Source of the DNA: Alkalimonas amylolytica
GTDB lineage: Bacteria; Pseudomonadota; Gammaproteobacteria; Enterobacterales; Alteromonadaceae
Assembly: GCF_900107845.1 (NCBI RefSeq)
Contig: NZ_FNRM01000005.1
Location: 1-64,000 of the forward strand
DNA: 64,000 nt
Direction: 5' to 3'
Both the position numbers and the translations under genes were made by a program. Of this stretch, positions 29,233 through 43,399 are shown piece by piece (position 1 is the first letter of the stretch; the number at the start of each line of letters is the position of its first letter). The notes under the pieces are model-generated. The model was not told where the DNA came from. It saw nothing but the letters and a program-made list of their open reading frames with translations, and searched no databases.

Positions 29233-30407
29233 TGCTATGGCTTTTACAAAGTAGCCTGCTGCTCACCTTGGTGATTGTGCCCTTGTTGCTGCTGCATCCC
29301 TGGTTACTGCAGCGCTTAGGAGCCCGCAGTTGCTATCTGCTGTGGTCAGCTGCCCCACTCACGCTGCTGTTGCCGCTGCTGCCCGGCATTCAGCTGGCTC
29401 AGACGCAACAACCGGCACTGCTAGAAACACTGCAGATTAATGCCGGCCAATTGCAGCAGGTGGCTCAAGCAAGCACCGGCACATCAGTTCTTTTCTGGCT
29501 ATGGCTGGCTGGTGTTGGTTTGCTGGCCAGCGCCTGCCTCAGCTGCCACTGGCGACTGCACAGGCAATTACGCACTGGCCGCCAACGTCAATACCGGCAA
29601 CTGCGCTGTTACCTTAGCCACCACAATCTGGGACCAGCTATTTTTGGTGTGTTGACACCAAGTCTTATTCTACCGGTGGATTTTCACCAGCGCTTTAACA
29701 GCGCACAACGGCGGTTGATCTTAGAGCATGAGTTGGCGCACTGGCAGCGGGGCGATTTGCACGCCAACTTGCTGGCTGTATCTTTGCTGTGCCTGTTCTG
29801 GTTTCACCCCGTTGTCTGGCTGGCTTACCGGCGTTACCGCGCCGATCAAGAGCTGGCTTGCGATGCTGAAGTGCTTCAGCGACACCCGAAATCCACGCCA
29901 TTTTGCTATGCCAATGCACTGTTGGCAGCAATGCAGTCGGTGCCCACCCCATCAGTGCAATTGCAACCCTTTTGCCACCATTACGGAGTAACAAAAACGA
30001 TGAAAGAACGACTGCAGCAACTGAAACAACAACATGGCAACAGCAAAACACCAGCCCTCCTGCTATTAGCCACTCTGGTTAGTTGCGGCTTGCTATGGCA
30101 GCAGCCATTAAAGGCAGAAAGCACCTTAGAAAAGTCAGCTTCTGTCGCAACCCCTATAGTGCGGATTGAACCACGCTATCCGTTAAAAGCAGCTCAAGAA
30201 GGAATTACTGGCTGGGTTACTCTCAGTTTTACCATCGATGATAATGGGGTTCCTGAAAATTTGCGTGTGGTTGCTTCTCATCCGGCAGATGTGTTCGATG
30301 CGGAAGCTTTACGAGCTGTTAGTCGCTGGCGCTATCAACCAAGAGAGACTTCGAGTTCAATGACGATTCAGCTCAATTTTGAAATGGACGAAGCTGACCC
30401 ATCTTGA
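29229..30407 (+). CDS. M56 family (BlaR1-like) membrane metalloprotease with a TonB C-terminal domain
   Basis: A 392-residue membrane protein with hydrophobic helices near 5-30, 36-56, 87-105 and 181-200, and the gluzincin motif HELAH at 167-171 with Glu208 in DQELACDAE as likely third ligand. Another helix lies at about 276-291. In place of the penicillin-binding sensor of BlaR1, the outer part (305-385) is a TonB/energy-transducer C-terminal domain (PRYPLKAAQEGITGWV, AVSRWRYQP). It is the likely anti-repressor of the upstream BlaI-type regulator. The inducer is unknown and need not be a beta-lactam. Confidence 0.9.
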   Translation: MMLWLLQSSLLLTLVIVPLLLLHPWLLQRLGARSCYLLWSAAPLTLLLPLLPGIQLAQTQQPALLETLQINAGQLQQVAQASTGTSVLFWLWLAGVGLLASACLSCHWRLHRQLRTGRQRQYRQLRCYLSHHNLGPAIFGVLTPSLILPVDFHQRFNSAQRRLILEHELAHWQRGDLHANLLAVSLLCLFWFHPVVWLAYRRYRADQELACDAEVLQRHPKSTPFCYANALLAAMQSVPTPSVQLQPFCHHYGVTKTMKERLQQLKQQHGNSKTPALLLLATLVSCGLLWQQPLKAESTLEKSASVATPIVRIEPRYPLKAAQEGITGWVTLSFTIDDNGVPENLRVVASHPADVFDAEALRAVSRWRYQPRETSSSMTIQLNFEMDEADPS

Positions 30408-30436
30408 TTTGACCAAACGTCACTTAACCTCCTTGC

Positions 30437-30463
30437 GATGCCGCTTCATTCTGAAGCGGTATC
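30437..30463 (+). terminator. Possible hairpin terminator of the BlaI/M56 operon
   Basis: GATGCCGCTTCA pairs with TGAAGCGGTATC over 12 bp, including one G-T, around a three-base loop. It starts 30 bases after the stop codon. The following sequence (GTCATATCC) lacks a T-run, so termination is uncertain. Confidence 0.45.
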
Positions 30464-30576
30464 GTCATATCCATAAAGTCTAGCGCAATCTTTCCTTCAC
30501 TTTGCCATGAATTGCTAATTGGCTTTATACTGCCAGTGACGTGTGCCAGAATAACTTTTTTGCAGTAGGGATCAGT

Positions 30577-31374
30577 ATGCAGCTTTCAACTCAGGATCTG
30601 GATATTTTGCTGGCCGAGCCTTCGGATGTGCAGCGCAAAATTATCCGGCAAAAACTTAAAGCCGAAGACGTGCATCAGGTGGCTGAAGCGGCCAGTTTAC
30701 AGCAAGCCATCAGCGCCATTCGCCAGCACCGGCCGGATGCTATTGCCAGTGCACTGCATTTTGCTGACGGCACTGCGCTGGAGCTGCTGCAGCAGCTAAA
30801 AACCGAGCCTGCCACCGCTGATATACCTTTTTTGCTGGTTTCCAGCGAAACCCGCAAAGAGCAGTTGGAAGCCTTTAAGCAATCCGGCGTGATTGCCATT
30901 TTACCCAAACCCTTTGATGCCGAGCAGCTCGGTAAAGCACTTAATGCCGCCATCGATTACATCAGCCCTTCTGAGCTGGAACTGGATTTGTTCGATGTGC
31001 AGGATGTGCGGGTGCTTATTGTTGATGACAGCCGGCTGGCACGCAATCATATTCGCCGGGTGCTGCAAAACCTTGGCATGCAGCACATCAGTGAAGCAGA
31101 CGATGGCAAGGCTGCGATGGAGTTTATGCAACAACAATTGGTTGATCTGGTGGTCACCGATTACAATATGCCGGAAGTAAATGGGGAAGAGCTTACCCGC
31201 TTTATCCGCGAGCACAGCACCCTGTCACACATCCCCATCCTGATGGTGACCAGTGAAGCCAATGATGCCCATCTGGCCAATATCGCTCAAAGCGGTATCA
31301 ATGCCCTGTGCGATAAACCCTTTGAGCCAGCCGCGGTGAAAGAGTTGTTGTATCGCATTCTGGGTCAGGATTAA
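30577..31374 (+). CDS. Double-receiver response regulator without output domain
   Basis: A 265-residue protein of two CheY-like domains. The second (about 153-263) is intact: VLIVDDSRLARN, phosphoacceptor Asp in VTDYNMPE, Thr/Ser in MVTSE and Lys in CDKPFEP. The first (about 10-125) has ILLAEPSD for the acidic pair and DAIASALHF where the phosphorylated Asp should be, so it is probably a non-phosphorylated pseudo-receiver, although it keeps the LPKPF lysine. The start at 30577 follows AGGG. No kinase is adjacent. It may act as a CheY-like or phosphate-sink protein. Confidence 0.88.
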   Translation: MQLSTQDLDILLAEPSDVQRKIIRQKLKAEDVHQVAEAASLQQAISAIRQHRPDAIASALHFADGTALELLQQLKTEPATADIPFLLVSSETRKEQLEAFKQSGVIAILPKPFDAEQLGKALNAAIDYISPSELELDLFDVQDVRVLIVDDSRLARNHIRRVLQNLGMQHISEADDGKAAMEFMQQQLVDLVVTDYNMPEVNGEELTRFIREHSTLSHIPILMVTSEANDAHLANIAQSGINALCDKPFEPAAVKELLYRILGQD

Positions 31375-31394
31375 ACCTGCTGGCGACGTGTCAC

Positions 31395-31422
31395 AAAAAA
31401 GCCAGCGTCGATGCTGGCTTTT
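31395..31422. terminator. Bidirectional terminator between the double-receiver gene and glyS
   Basis: GCCAGC (31401-31406) pairs with GCTGGC (31413-31418). AAAAAA precedes and TTTT follows, so it can stop transcripts from both convergent sides; the leftward (glyS) side has the better T-run. Confidence 0.85.
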
Positions 31423-31439
31423 CAAATCTTACTCCGCTG

Positions 31440-33497
31440 TTAGCTTTGTAACAGGGAAATATCAGCCACCTGCAAAAACAACTCACGTAGCTGCTTCAGC
31501 AATGCCTGGCGGTTGGCACGAACTGCTGCATCCTCCGCATTAACCATCACTTGATCAAAGAAGTCATCAATGGCCGTACGCATCGCAGCGAGATGGGCCA
31601 GCCCGTCGCTGTAGGATGGAGATGTCGCCTGGTACTGCTGCTCAGCGAGGATGGCTTGATAGAGCGCCTGCTCTGCCGCTTCGGTCAGCAACTCCGGCTG
31701 CACTGTATCGGCAATGGCGCCATCCACTTTGGCCAGGATATTGGCGACCCGCTTATTGGCTGCCGCCAGTGCTTCAGCAGCGTCCAACTCACGGAAGGCT
31801 GCTACGGCTTTGACCCGCCGATCAAAATCAGCCGGCGTGGTTGGCCGACGAGCCAGCACCGCCTGGATTACATCCACCGCATAGCCCTGCTCCTGATACC
31901 AGCTACGGAAGCGCCCGAGCAAAAATTCCAGCACATCCTCTGCTACCTGAGTGTTGCTAAGCTTGCTTCCAAAGCTCTGTTCGCTGGCATCAATCAACGC
32001 CACCAAATCAAGGGGTAATTGTTTTTCCACCAGAATACGCAAAGCACCAATGGCCGCCCGGCGCAAAGCGAAAGGATCCTTATCGCCTTTAGGCGCCTGG
32101 CCAATACCAAAAATACCAACCAGCGTATCCAGTTTATCGGCAATGGCTACCGCGCAGCTTTCCAGCTGCGTTGGCAGGCTGTCACCGGCAAAGCGCGGCA
32201 TATACTGCTCGTTGAGTGCCAGCGCTACGGCTTCGGCTTCACCATCCAGCCGGGCATAATGCATACCCATAATGCCCTGCACTTCCGGGAACTCACCGAC
32301 CATGTTGGTCATCAGGTCGGTTTTCGACAACAAGCCAGCCCGGCTGGCTGCGGTCGCATCGGCTCCAATTTGTCCGGCGACCCAACCTGCTAACTGACCG
32401 ATCCGCTCGGACTTTTCAGCCAGGGTACCGAGCTGCTGTTGGAATAACACAGTTGCCAGGCTTGGCAAGCGATCCGTCAGCTTGGTTTTCTGATCGGTGA
32501 CAAAGAAAAACTCAGCATCGGCCAAACGCGGCCGTACCACTTTTTCATTGCCCTCGATGATTTGCTGTGGATCTTTGCTGCGAATGTTGCTTATAAAAAT
32601 AAACTGATTCAGTAAGTTACCAGATTCATCTTGCAGTGGGATGTACTTCTGGTTGTCCTTCATGGTGGAAATCAGCGGCTCGGCTGGCACCGCCAGAAAA
32701 CGCTGCTCAAAACTGCCAACCAATAGCTCGGGCCATTCCACCAAAGCAGTAATTTCATCCAGCAAGGCCTGGTCCAGCAAAGGCACAGCCTTCAGTTCTT
32801 TGGCTTTGCTGGCCACTGCGTCTGCAATCAGCTGTTGACGCTCGGCAAAATCGGCCACCACAAAAGCCGCTTTGAGCTGTGGCAGGTAGTCATCAGCATG
32901 GGCAAAGCTGACTTTCGCGGGTGCATGAAAGCGGTGACCATAGCTCTGCCGGCCAGCCTCACGACCCAGGATAGTGGCTGGTACCACCTCCAGACCATAC
33001 AGCATAACCACGGTATGTACCGGGCGAATAAACAAAGCATCGGAATTACCCCAGCGCATGGGTTTGGCAATGGGTAGCTTTGAGAGTGCCGCCTTTACGA
33101 CATCGGCCAGCAGTTGCCTGGTATCGCTACCCGCTTGATGCTGCTTGTACAACAGCCAGGCACCTTTGTCGGTTTCCAGCCGCTCTGCTTCAGCAACGTC
33201 AATGCCCAGGCCTCTGGCCCAGCCGGTCGCTGCCTTGCTGGGCTTTCCCTCGGCATCAAAGGCGGCACTAAGCGCCGGGCCGCGCTTTTCTACCAGCTTA
33301 TCGGCTTGCTTGGCCTGCAGCTGGTTAACACGTACCGCTAAGCGTCGTGGGGCTGCGTACCAATAAACCTCGGCGTGTGCTAATTCCAAAGCTGCCAACT
33401 CCACCTGAATGTTATCGGCAAAGGCCGTTGCCAATGTTTTCAGCGCCTTAGGTGGCAGCTCTTCCGTGCCAATTTCAACCAAAAAATCCTGCGCCAT
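31440..33497 (-). CDS. glyS: Glycyl-tRNA synthetase, beta subunit
   Basis: Beta chain of the bacterial alpha2-beta2 glycyl-tRNA synthetase, which binds tRNA-Gly and supports catalysis. The 685-residue protein begins [18 protein letters not shown], a family signature, and contains the HD-like central part ([13 protein letters not shown]) and a C-terminal anticodon-binding domain. The start overlaps the glyQ stop by one base (TAATG), so the subunits are translationally coupled. Confidence 0.97.
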   Translation of the reverse strand: MAQDFLVEIGTEELPPKALKTLATAFADNIQVELAALELAHAEVYWYAAPRRLAVRVNQLQAKQADKLVEKRGPALSAAFDAEGKPSKAATGWARGLGIDVAEAERLETDKGAWLLYKQHQAGSDTRQLLADVVKAALSKLPIAKPMRWGNSDALFIRPVHTVVMLYGLEVVPATILGREAGRQSYGHRFHAPAKVSFAHADDYLPQLKAAFVVADFAERQQLIADAVASKAKELKAVPLLDQALLDEITALVEWPELLVGSFEQRFLAVPAEPLISTMKDNQKYIPLQDESGNLLNQFIFISNIRSKDPQQIIEGNEKVVRPRLADAEFFFVTDQKTKLTDRLPSLATVLFQQQLGTLAEKSERIGQLAGWVAGQIGADATAASRAGLLSKTDLMTNMVGEFPEVQGIMGMHYARLDGEAEAVALALNEQYMPRFAGDSLPTQLESCAVAIADKLDTLVGIFGIGQAPKGDKDPFALRRAAIGALRILVEKQLPLDLVALIDASEQSFGSKLSNTQVAEDVLEFLLGRFRSWYQEQGYAVDVIQAVLARRPTTPADFDRRVKAVAAFRELDAAEALAAANKRVANILAKVDGAIADTVQPELLTEAAEQALYQAILAEQQYQATSPSYSDGLAHLAAMRTAIDDFFDQVMVNAEDAAVRANRQALLKQLRELFLQVADISLLQS

Positions 33498-34414
33498 TAC
33501 GAAGCCTCCTGCACAGCGGTTTTACAAAGCGGAAAGCCCAAGGCTTCACGAGCGGCGTAATACGCTTCGGCACAGGCTTTAGCCAGGGTACGTACCCGCA
33601 GGATATACCGCTGACGCTCAGTCACCGAAATCGCGTGGCGGGCATCCAGCATATTGAACGCATGCGATGCTTTCATTACTTTTTCATAGGCTGGCAACGG
33701 TAAGCCCTGCTCAATCAGATAGTGGCTTTCTTTTTCGCATTGGTCGAATAAGGCAAACAAAGCTGGCACATCAGCATGCTCAAAGTTATAACGCGACTGT
33801 TCTACTTCATTCTGATGGAATACATCGCCATAGCTGACTTTACCCAGCGGACCATCTGCCCACACCAGATCATAGATGCTATCCACACCCTGGATGTACA
33901 TGGCCAGGCGTTCCAGGCCATAGGTGATCTCACCAGACACCGGCTTGCACTCCAGACCACCGACTTGCTGGAAATAGGTAAACTGAGTCACTTCCATGCC
34001 ATTGAGCCAAACTTCCCAGCCCAAACCCCAGGCGCCCAAAGTGGGTGATTCCCAGTTGTCTTCCACGAAGCGGATGTCATGCACCAGGGTATCGATGCCA
34101 AGCTCACGCAAAGAGCCCAGATAGAGCTCCTGAATATTGTCTGGCGATGGCTTGAGCAGCACTTGAAACTGATAATAATGCTGCAAACGGTTCGGGTTTT
34201 CGCCATAGCGGCCATCGGTTGGCCGCCGACACGGCTGTACATAAGCAACATTGGTTGGTTCAGGGCCCAGGGAGCGCAAAAAAGTCATCGGGTGAAAGGT
34301 ACCGGCCCCCACTTCCAGATCCAGCGGTTGCACGATGACACAGCCCTGACGCGCCCAGTAATCCTGCAAGGCTAAAATCAGGCCCTGAAAGGTATTTAAG
34401 TCATACTTTTGCAT
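33497..34414 (-). CDS. glyQ: Glycyl-tRNA synthetase, alpha subunit
   Basis: Catalytic class II alpha chain. I start at the ATG at 34414 ([16 protein letters not shown], the usual family N-terminus), giving 305 residues; the frame extends 23 codons upstream into the gyrB terminator. Motifs include [19 protein letters not shown] and [18 protein letters not shown]. First gene of glyQS. Confidence 0.97.
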   Translation of the reverse strand: MQKYDLNTFQGLILALQDYWARQGCVIVQPLDLEVGAGTFHPMTFLRSLGPEPTNVAYVQPCRRPTDGRYGENPNRLQHYYQFQVLLKPSPDNIQELYLGSLRELGIDTLVHDIRFVEDNWESPTLGAWGLGWEVWLNGMEVTQFTYFQQVGGLECKPVSGEITYGLERLAMYIQGVDSIYDLVWADGPLGKVSYGDVFHQNEVEQSRYNFEHADVPALFALFDQCEKESHYLIEQGLPLPAYEKVMKASHAFNMLDARHAISVTERQRYILRVRTLAKACAEAYYAAREALGFPLCKTAVQEAS

Positions 34415-34435
34415 GGGTTTTGTATTCCATCTATG

Positions 34436-34465
34436 TAAAAAGGGGCAGGCAGATGCTGGCCCCTT
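34436..34465 (-). terminator. Rho-independent terminator of the dnaA-dnaN-recF-gyrB operon
   Basis: On the minus strand AAGGGGC (complement of 34459-34465) pairs with GCCCCTT (complement of 34440-34446), with a small inner GCA/TGC stem, followed by a T-run (complement of 34437-34441). It stands just after gyrB and before glyQ. Confidence 0.85.
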
Positions 34466-34496
34466 CTGGCTTCGTTTCGTCAATCGCTAACCAGGC

Positions 34497-37998
<3,502 letters not shown>

Positions 37999-38011
37999 GC
38001 CGGTGCGAATT

Positions 38012-39115
38012 CTACAGACGCATCGGCATGACTACGTAGGACGCCTGGGCATTGCCAACCCCTTCAATCAACACACTGGAATTGCTATCGCTTAAATGCA
38101 GCATCACCAGATCGGTATTTAAGCTGTTAAGAACATCCAGCACATAGCTAACATTAAAACCAATCTCGAGTGCATCACCTTGATACTCGACCTCAATCAC
38201 TTCTTCCGCTTGCTCATGCTCTGGGTTATTGGCGGTGATTTGCAGCTCACTGGGTGCCAGATTAAAGCGCACACCACGGTATTTTTCATTGGATAAAATT
38301 GAGGCCCGGGTACAGGCATCTTTTAACACGGGTCGATGAGCCGTTACCTGCTTGGTGCTATTGCGCGGGATCACCCGACGATAATCTGGAAAACGCCCAT
38401 CAATCAACTTGCTGCTGAAACTAAAAGCAGCATCGACCAGACGGATGTGATTCGAGCCCAGGCTGAGCGACAGGCTACCATCATCATCTGGCAATAAGCG
38501 CAGCATTTCCAACACGCCTTTGCGTGGAATAATCAGTTGTTGCTGGGCATTGACCGGCTCGTTGAGCTGCAACTGGCTCATGGCCAATCGATGCCCATCG
38601 GTGGCGACTGTCCGCACCAATTGCTGATCCACCTCAAACAACAGGCCATTTAAGTAGTAGCGCACATCCTGATTGGCCATGGAAAAGGCGGTCTCTTCCA
38701 GCAATCGCTTTAACTCAGCACGTGACAACTGCAGATTGACCTCGCCCTGCCAGCTTTCAAGATTCGGATAGTCCAAGGCTGGCAAGGTGGTCAGAGTAAA
38801 CTTAGCTTTGCCGGAGCTTATCACAAAATGCTCGCCAACCTGTGTCAGCTCGATTTGACAGCCATCCGGTAGGCTACGACAGATATCCAGCAATTTTCGC
38901 GCCGGTACCGTAATGCGCCCTTGCTGATGCACCTGACTGACTGCCACACTGGCCACCATTTCAATTTCCAGATCGGTTCCGGTTAACGACAACTGATCCT
39001 GCTGCACATCCAGCAGTACATTGGAAAGGATCGGCAGGGTATGACGGCGTTCGATGGCGCCCGAAACCATTTGCAGTGGCTTCAACAGTGTTTCTTTGTC
39101 GATACTAAGGTGCAT
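38012..39115 (-). CDS. dnaN: DNA polymerase III sliding clamp (beta subunit)
   Basis: Ring-shaped processivity clamp. The 367-residue protein has the three repeated clamp folds and ends VVMPMRL, a family C-terminus that forms part of the protein-binding pocket. It follows dnaA by 12 bases in the operon. Confidence 0.98.
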   Translation of the reverse strand: MHLSIDKETLLKPLQMVSGAIERRHTLPILSNVLLDVQQDQLSLTGTDLEIEMVASVAVSQVHQQGRITVPARKLLDICRSLPDGCQIELTQVGEHFVISSGKAKFTLTTLPALDYPNLESWQGEVNLQLSRAELKRLLEETAFSMANQDVRYYLNGLLFEVDQQLVRTVATDGHRLAMSQLQLNEPVNAQQQLIIPRKGVLEMLRLLPDDDGSLSLSLGSNHIRLVDAAFSFSSKLIDGRFPDYRRVIPRNSTKQVTAHRPVLKDACTRASILSNEKYRGVRFNLAPSELQITANNPEHEQAEEVIEVEYQGDALEIGFNVSYVLDVLNSLNTDLVMLHLSDSNSSVLIEGVGNAQASYVVMPMRL

Positions 39116-39127
39116 AACGGGTCCCTA

Positions 39128-40498
39128 TTATGACGATAAGGTGCGCAGTAAATTCTGAAAATCTTCTTTGATTTCGTGCGTTTCTTCTTTTAATGACTCA
39201 ATCTTACGACAAGCATGCAATACCGTGGTGTGATCGCGACCACCAAAAGCATCGCCTATTTCCGGCAGACTGTGGTTGGTCAACTCTTTTGCCAGTGCCA
39301 TCGCCATCTGCCGTGGCCTGGCAACCGAGCGACTGCGACGTTTCGATAGCAAATCAGCGACACGAATTTTGTAATATTCGGCTACGGTCTTCTGGATATT
39401 TTCAATGGTAACCAACTTGTCCTGCAAGGCCAGCAAATCGCGCAGTGCTTCCCGCACAAAATCGATGGTGATCGGGCGGCCGGTGAAGTTGGCATTGGCA
39501 ATCACCCTATTGAGCGCTCCTTCTAGCTCCCGCACGTTGGATCGTAGCCGCTTGGCAATAAAGAAAGCGACCTCTTCTGGCAAGCGGATCTGATTTTCCT
39601 GCGCTTTACGCATTAGGATCGCCACCCGGGTTTCCAGCTCCGGCGGCTCAATGGCAATGGTCAGGCCCCAGCCAAAGCGACTTTTCAGACGATCTTCCAC
39701 GCCGTCAATTTCTTTCGGATAACGATCGCTGGTTAAAATGATTTGCTGATTGCCTTCTAGTAACGCATTAAAAGTATGGAAGAACTCTTCCTGCGAACGT
39801 TCTTTGTTGGCAAAAAACTGAATATCATCGATGAGTAAGGCATCCACCGAGCGGTAATAACGCTTAAATTCTTCAATGGCATTGTTCTGCAGCGCTTTTA
39901 CCATATCCTGCACAAAGCGTTCGGAATGCATATAAATGACTTTGGCATTTTCTTTCTGCGCCAAAATGCCATTACCTACCGCATGCAATAAGTGGGTCTT
40001 ACCTAAACCGGTGCCACCATAAATGAACAGCGGGTTGTAGGCCGTACCTGGGTTATCCGCTACCTGACTGGCAGCAGCCCTGGCCAACTGGTTTGATTTA
40101 CCTTCAACAAAGTTTTCAAAGGTGTAACTGGCCTTGACATTGGATTTAACGATTGATTTAGGCGCTGGCTCTGGCATGGCAGGGCGGCTACTGGCAGGTG
40201 CAGTTGCCGCTGCCGAATGCGGCTGATCGTTCTGATGACCTTCCTGAGGTTGTGGCCGGCTGCCAACATCAAATCGCAGCCTAGGGGCATTATCCCCACA
40301 GTAATCATGAATCAACTCATTGATTCTATTTAGGTATTTCTCACGAACCCAGTCAAGCACAAAACGATTAGGCGCATAGAGTGTCAAAGCTTCATCAGAG
40401 CTTGCGGCTTGCAGCGGTCGGATCCACATGCTGAAATGTTGTGCTGGCAATTCCTGCTGCAGCGTTTGCAGGCAATTTTTCCATACGGACTGGTACAC
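39128..40498 (-). CDS. dnaA: Chromosomal replication initiator DnaA
   Basis: AAA+ initiator that opens oriC. The 456-residue protein has domain I (1-80), a Pro/Ala/Gln-rich linker (about 81-122), the ATPase with Walker A GGTGLGKT at 161-168 and Walker B LLIDDIQ with Asp224/225, and the DNA-binding domain IV with GGRDHTT at 419-425. First gene of dnaA-dnaN-recF-gyrB. Its promoter contains a DnaA box. oriC lies about 21.5 kb away beside mioC, not here. Confidence 0.98.
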   Translation of the reverse strand: MYQSVWKNCLQTLQQELPAQHFSMWIRPLQAASSDEALTLYAPNRFVLDWVREKYLNRINELIHDYCGDNAPRLRFDVGSRPQPQEGHQNDQPHSAAATAPASSRPAMPEPAPKSIVKSNVKASYTFENFVEGKSNQLARAAASQVADNPGTAYNPLFIYGGTGLGKTHLLHAVGNGILAQKENAKVIYMHSERFVQDMVKALQNNAIEEFKRYYRSVDALLIDDIQFFANKERSQEEFFHTFNALLEGNQQIILTSDRYPKEIDGVEDRLKSRFGWGLTIAIEPPELETRVAILMRKAQENQIRLPEEVAFFIAKRLRSNVRELEGALNRVIANANFTGRPITIDFVREALRDLLALQDKLVTIENIQKTVAEYYKIRVADLLSKRRSRSVARPRQMAMALAKELTNHSLPEIGDAFGGRDHTTVLHACRKIESLKEETHEIKEDFQNLLRTLSS

Positions 40499-40556
40499 CC
40501 TGGCTCCCTGAATCGTTTCTTATGGCTGTAGCGCATCTTCAAATGGGTAAGCGAGC

Positions 40557-40585
40557 ATTATGAGCCTAGTTATCCACAACTTCAA
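40557..40585 (-). promoter_or_regulatory. dnaA promoter
   Basis: On the minus strand: TTGAAG (complement of 40580-40585), 17-base spacer, CATAAT (complement of 40557-40562), about 60 bases before the dnaA start. The spacer contains a consensus DnaA box. Confidence 0.6.
40570..40578 (+). promoter_or_regulatory. DnaA box in the dnaA promoter
   Basis: Perfect TTATCCACA lying between the -35 and -10 of the dnaA promoter. Binding there would block polymerase, giving direct autoregulation as known for E. coli dnaA. Confidence 0.75.
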
Positions 40586-40817
40586 TATTGACTTTTTATA
40601 AAAAGCGCCTCGCTTAGACAGTTAATAGCAAAGCATTGAATATATTAAACATTAATTTCTTAGTAACGGTTTTTTATCCGTGAGGTCGGAGCTGCTGCCA
40701 GTGCCCGACGCCATCGCTGGACAAACCAAATTGCACACACTTTATTCAAAGTGAACGGCGCGCCTGTGGAAAACAGTGGATCGGCCAGGATCTCGACAGA
40801 TATTCCTTAGGATTGCA

Positions 40818-40846
40818 TTGACTTTCAAGTCAGGACTACGTAAAAT
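40818..40846 (+). promoter_or_regulatory. rpmH promoter
   Basis: TTGACT (40818-40823), exact 17-base spacer, TAAAAT (40841-40846), then a G/C-containing start region (TCGCGCTC). This is a near-consensus sigma-70 promoter with a leader of about 90 bases. Confidence 0.75.
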
Positions 40847-40916
40847 TCGCGCTCATTTTTATCAACTGTGTTTTGGTGTTTCACTGAGGTAATACTAAAA
40901 CAGAGCTAATTCTTAG

Positions 40917-41081
<165 letters not shown>

Positions 41082-41100
41082 CCCGACAGCTAAGTGCTAC

Positions 41101-41457
41101 GTGCAAAACTTTAAATTCGGCAGGGAGTTACGTCTGCTAACTCCTGGCGAATTTAATGCCGTTTTTCAACAGCCTTTTCGGGCTGGCTCGCCTCTCTTTA
41201 CCATCCTTTGCAGCAACAATAACCTCGATCATCCAAGGTTAGGTCTGATTATTGCTAAAAAACGTGCTAAATTAGCCGTGGATCGCAATCGCATCAAACG
41301 CTGCATCCGGGAAAATTTCCGTTTGCAACAACATCGCCTGCCCGCCATTGATCTGGTGGTGATGGTAAAAGGCCCGATCTCAGACACTGAGAACCAGGAA
41401 CTCAGCAAGCAACTGGAGCGGTTATGGAACAAAATCTGTCGCCATTACAGCGTCTAG
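41101..41457 (+). CDS. rnpA: Ribonuclease P protein component
   Basis: Protein subunit of RNase P, which matures tRNA 5' ends. The 118-residue protein contains the RNR motif [15 protein letters not shown] and the N-terminal [11 protein letters not shown] of gammaproteobacterial forms. The start is GTG with no clear ribosome site, as is common for rnpA. It overlaps yidD by 34 bases. Confidence 0.96.
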   Translation: MQNFKFGRELRLLTPGEFNAVFQQPFRAGSPLFTILCSNNNLDHPRLGLIIAKKRAKLAVDRNRIKRCIRENFRLQQHRLPAIDLVVMVKGPISDTENQELSKQLERLWNKICRHYSV

Positions 41458-41675
41458 CTTTGGCCTTGCTGCATGGCTATCAAAAGCTGATCAGTCCGTT
41501 GTTTGGACCCAGCTGCCGGTTTCATCCCAGTTGCTCCCACTATGCCATTGAGGCCATCACCCGCTTTGGGGTGCTCAAAGGGACTTGGTTCGCAGCGAAA
41601 CGTCTATTAAAATGTCACCCCTTACACCCTGGGGGTCACGATCCCGTTCCTGAAAAGCACAATGAGAAAAGCTAA
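41424..41675 (+). CDS. yidD: Membrane protein insertion efficiency factor YidD
   Basis: An 83-residue peripheral inner-membrane protein that aids YidC-dependent insertion. The conserved block is [23 protein letters not shown] with its paired Cys residues, and the amphipathic helix lies before it. It starts inside rnpA and ends 3 bases before yidC. Confidence 0.96.
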   Translation: MEQNLSPLQRLALALLHGYQKLISPLFGPSCRFHPSCSHYAIEAITRFGVLKGTWFAAKRLLKCHPLHPGGHDPVPEKHNEKS

Positions 41676-41678
41676 CCT

Positions 41679-43334
41679 ATGGACTCGCAACGTAGTATTT
41701 TAATCCTCGCGCTCGCTTTCGTCAGTTTTCTGCTATGGCAACAATGGCACAAAGACTATGGACAAGAGCCTGTCACCAGCCAGCCTCAGGCTGAGCAGCT
41801 GGATAGTTCCGGCGAGCTGCAACTCTCTGCTGATGAGTTTGGTACCCAACCGGTAGCAACTTCGCCAGCTGTTGGACCTGCCAGCAGCCAGCACGAACAG
41901 ATTGTGCGGGTTGAAACCGATGTGCTGCAGGTAGAAATCAGTACACGTGGCGGTGACATTGTTGGCCTGAAGCTCTCTGAGTACGAGCTGACCAAAGACA
42001 GTCAGACGCCTTATGTGATGATGCGCCGACAGACCGGCTTCAACTACATTGCCGAGTCGGGTCTGATTGGCCAGCATGGGCCTGATGCCCGCAGTGGCAA
42101 CCGCCCGGTGTATCACACCAATCAACTTAACTTCACGCTTGCGTCCGACCAACAAGAGTTGGTAGTGCCTCTGCATTACGAGTATCAGGGACTGCAGATT
42201 GAGAAGCGCTTTATCTTCCGCCCAGGTCAGTACGATGTCAGTGTCGAATACCACCTTAACAATACCAGCGATGAAGTGCGGGTGATTCAAAATTACCAGC
42301 ATTTACGGCAAACCATCGATGGAGGCAAAGACAGCAGCTTCTTTATGCCGATTTACCGCGGTGCTGCCTATGGTACTGCCTCGGATCGGTATAAAAAGTA
42401 CAGCTTCAAAGACATGCAGAAAAGTAACCTGTCAATCCCGACCCAGGGAGGTTGGGCTGCCATGCTGGAACATTACTTTGTGGCTGCCTGGGTGCCAAAT
42501 CAGCAGGTCGATAATCTGATTTACAGCCGTTATCATCAGGGACAAGGGCTGATTGGTGCATCAGGCCCGATGTTGCAACTGCAACCCGGAGAACAAACAG
42601 TTATTGCCACCATCTTCTACGCTGGTCCAAAAGTTCAGGACAATCTGGCCGAGCTGGCCAATGGTCTGGATTTAACCGTCGACTATGGCTTCCTGTGGTT
42701 TATCTCCCAGCCATTGTTCTGGTTACTAACTTTGATCCAGGGCTTTGTGGGCAACTGGGGTGTGGCTATCATCCTGATCACCATCGTGGTTAAGGGAGTG
42801 ATGTACCCACTGACCAAAATTCAGTACGAGTCGATGGCCAAGATGCGCAACCTCAAGCCAAAAATCGAGGACTTGCAGGCCCGTTACAAAGATGACCGCC
42901 AAAAGCTTGGCCCGGCCATGATGGAGCTGTACCGCAAAGAGAAAGTCAACCCAATGGGCGGTTGCTTGCCGTTGCTGCTGCAAATGCCGATTTTCCTGGC
43001 GCTGTACTGGGTCTTTGTCGAGAGTGTTGAACTGCGTCATGCACCCTTTATGCTGTGGCTGCAGGATCTGTCGGCGCCAGACCCATGGTTTATCCTGCCA
43101 GTGTTGTTTGGTGCCAGCATGTTTATGATGCAAAAACTGACGCCAATGACCGTCACCGATCCGATGCAGCGTAAGCTGATGATGTGGATGCCGGTCGCTT
43201 TCTCGGTGTTCTTTATCTGGTTCCCAAGCGGCCTGGTACTGTACTGGCTGGTCAGTAACCTGATCTCACTGGCCCAAATGCTCTATATTTACCGGGGCAT
43301 GGAGAAAAAAGGCCTGCATAGCCGTAAGGCGTAA
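41679..43334 (+). CDS. yidC: Membrane protein insertase YidC
   Basis: Inserts and folds inner-membrane proteins, alone or with Sec. The 551-residue protein has the N-terminal helix, a large periplasmic beta domain (about 60-340) and the five-helix insertase core with [20 protein letters not shown] (cytoplasmic hairpin) and [16 protein letters not shown]. It ends the rpmH operon before a strong terminator. Confidence 0.98.
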   Translation: MDSQRSILILALAFVSFLLWQQWHKDYGQEPVTSQPQAEQLDSSGELQLSADEFGTQPVATSPAVGPASSQHEQIVRVETDVLQVEISTRGGDIVGLKLSEYELTKDSQTPYVMMRRQTGFNYIAESGLIGQHGPDARSGNRPVYHTNQLNFTLASDQQELVVPLHYEYQGLQIEKRFIFRPGQYDVSVEYHLNNTSDEVRVIQNYQHLRQTIDGGKDSSFFMPIYRGAAYGTASDRYKKYSFKDMQKSNLSIPTQGGWAAMLEHYFVAAWVPNQQVDNLIYSRYHQGQGLIGASGPMLQLQPGEQTVIATIFYAGPKVQDNLAELANGLDLTVDYGFLWFISQPLFWLLTLIQGFVGNWGVAIILITIVVKGVMYPLTKIQYESMAKMRNLKPKIEDLQARYKDDRQKLGPAMMELYRKEKVNPMGGCLPLLLQMPIFLALYWVFVESVELRHAPFMLWLQDLSAPDPWFILPVLFGASMFMMQKLTPMTVTDPMQRKLMMWMPVAFSVFFIWFPSGLVLYWLVSNLISLAQMLYIYRGMEKKGLHSRKA

Positions 43335-43348
43335 GCCAAGCGATGCAG

Positions 43349-43378
43349 AAAAAAGCCTGTGACTCACAGGCTTTTTTT
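43349..43378 (+). terminator. Rho-independent terminator after yidC
   Basis: AGCCTGTGA (43354-43362) pairs with TCACAGGCT (43364-43372), preceded by an A-run and followed by a T-run to 43378. It ends 22 bases before mnmE. Confidence 0.9.
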
Positions 43379-43399
43379 ATAACCCCAGACGAGGACCTT

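Noticed and set aside
41733-42302. 189-residue open frame antisense to yidC
   Set aside because: It is wholly inside yidC, which has strong family evidence; no independent signals.
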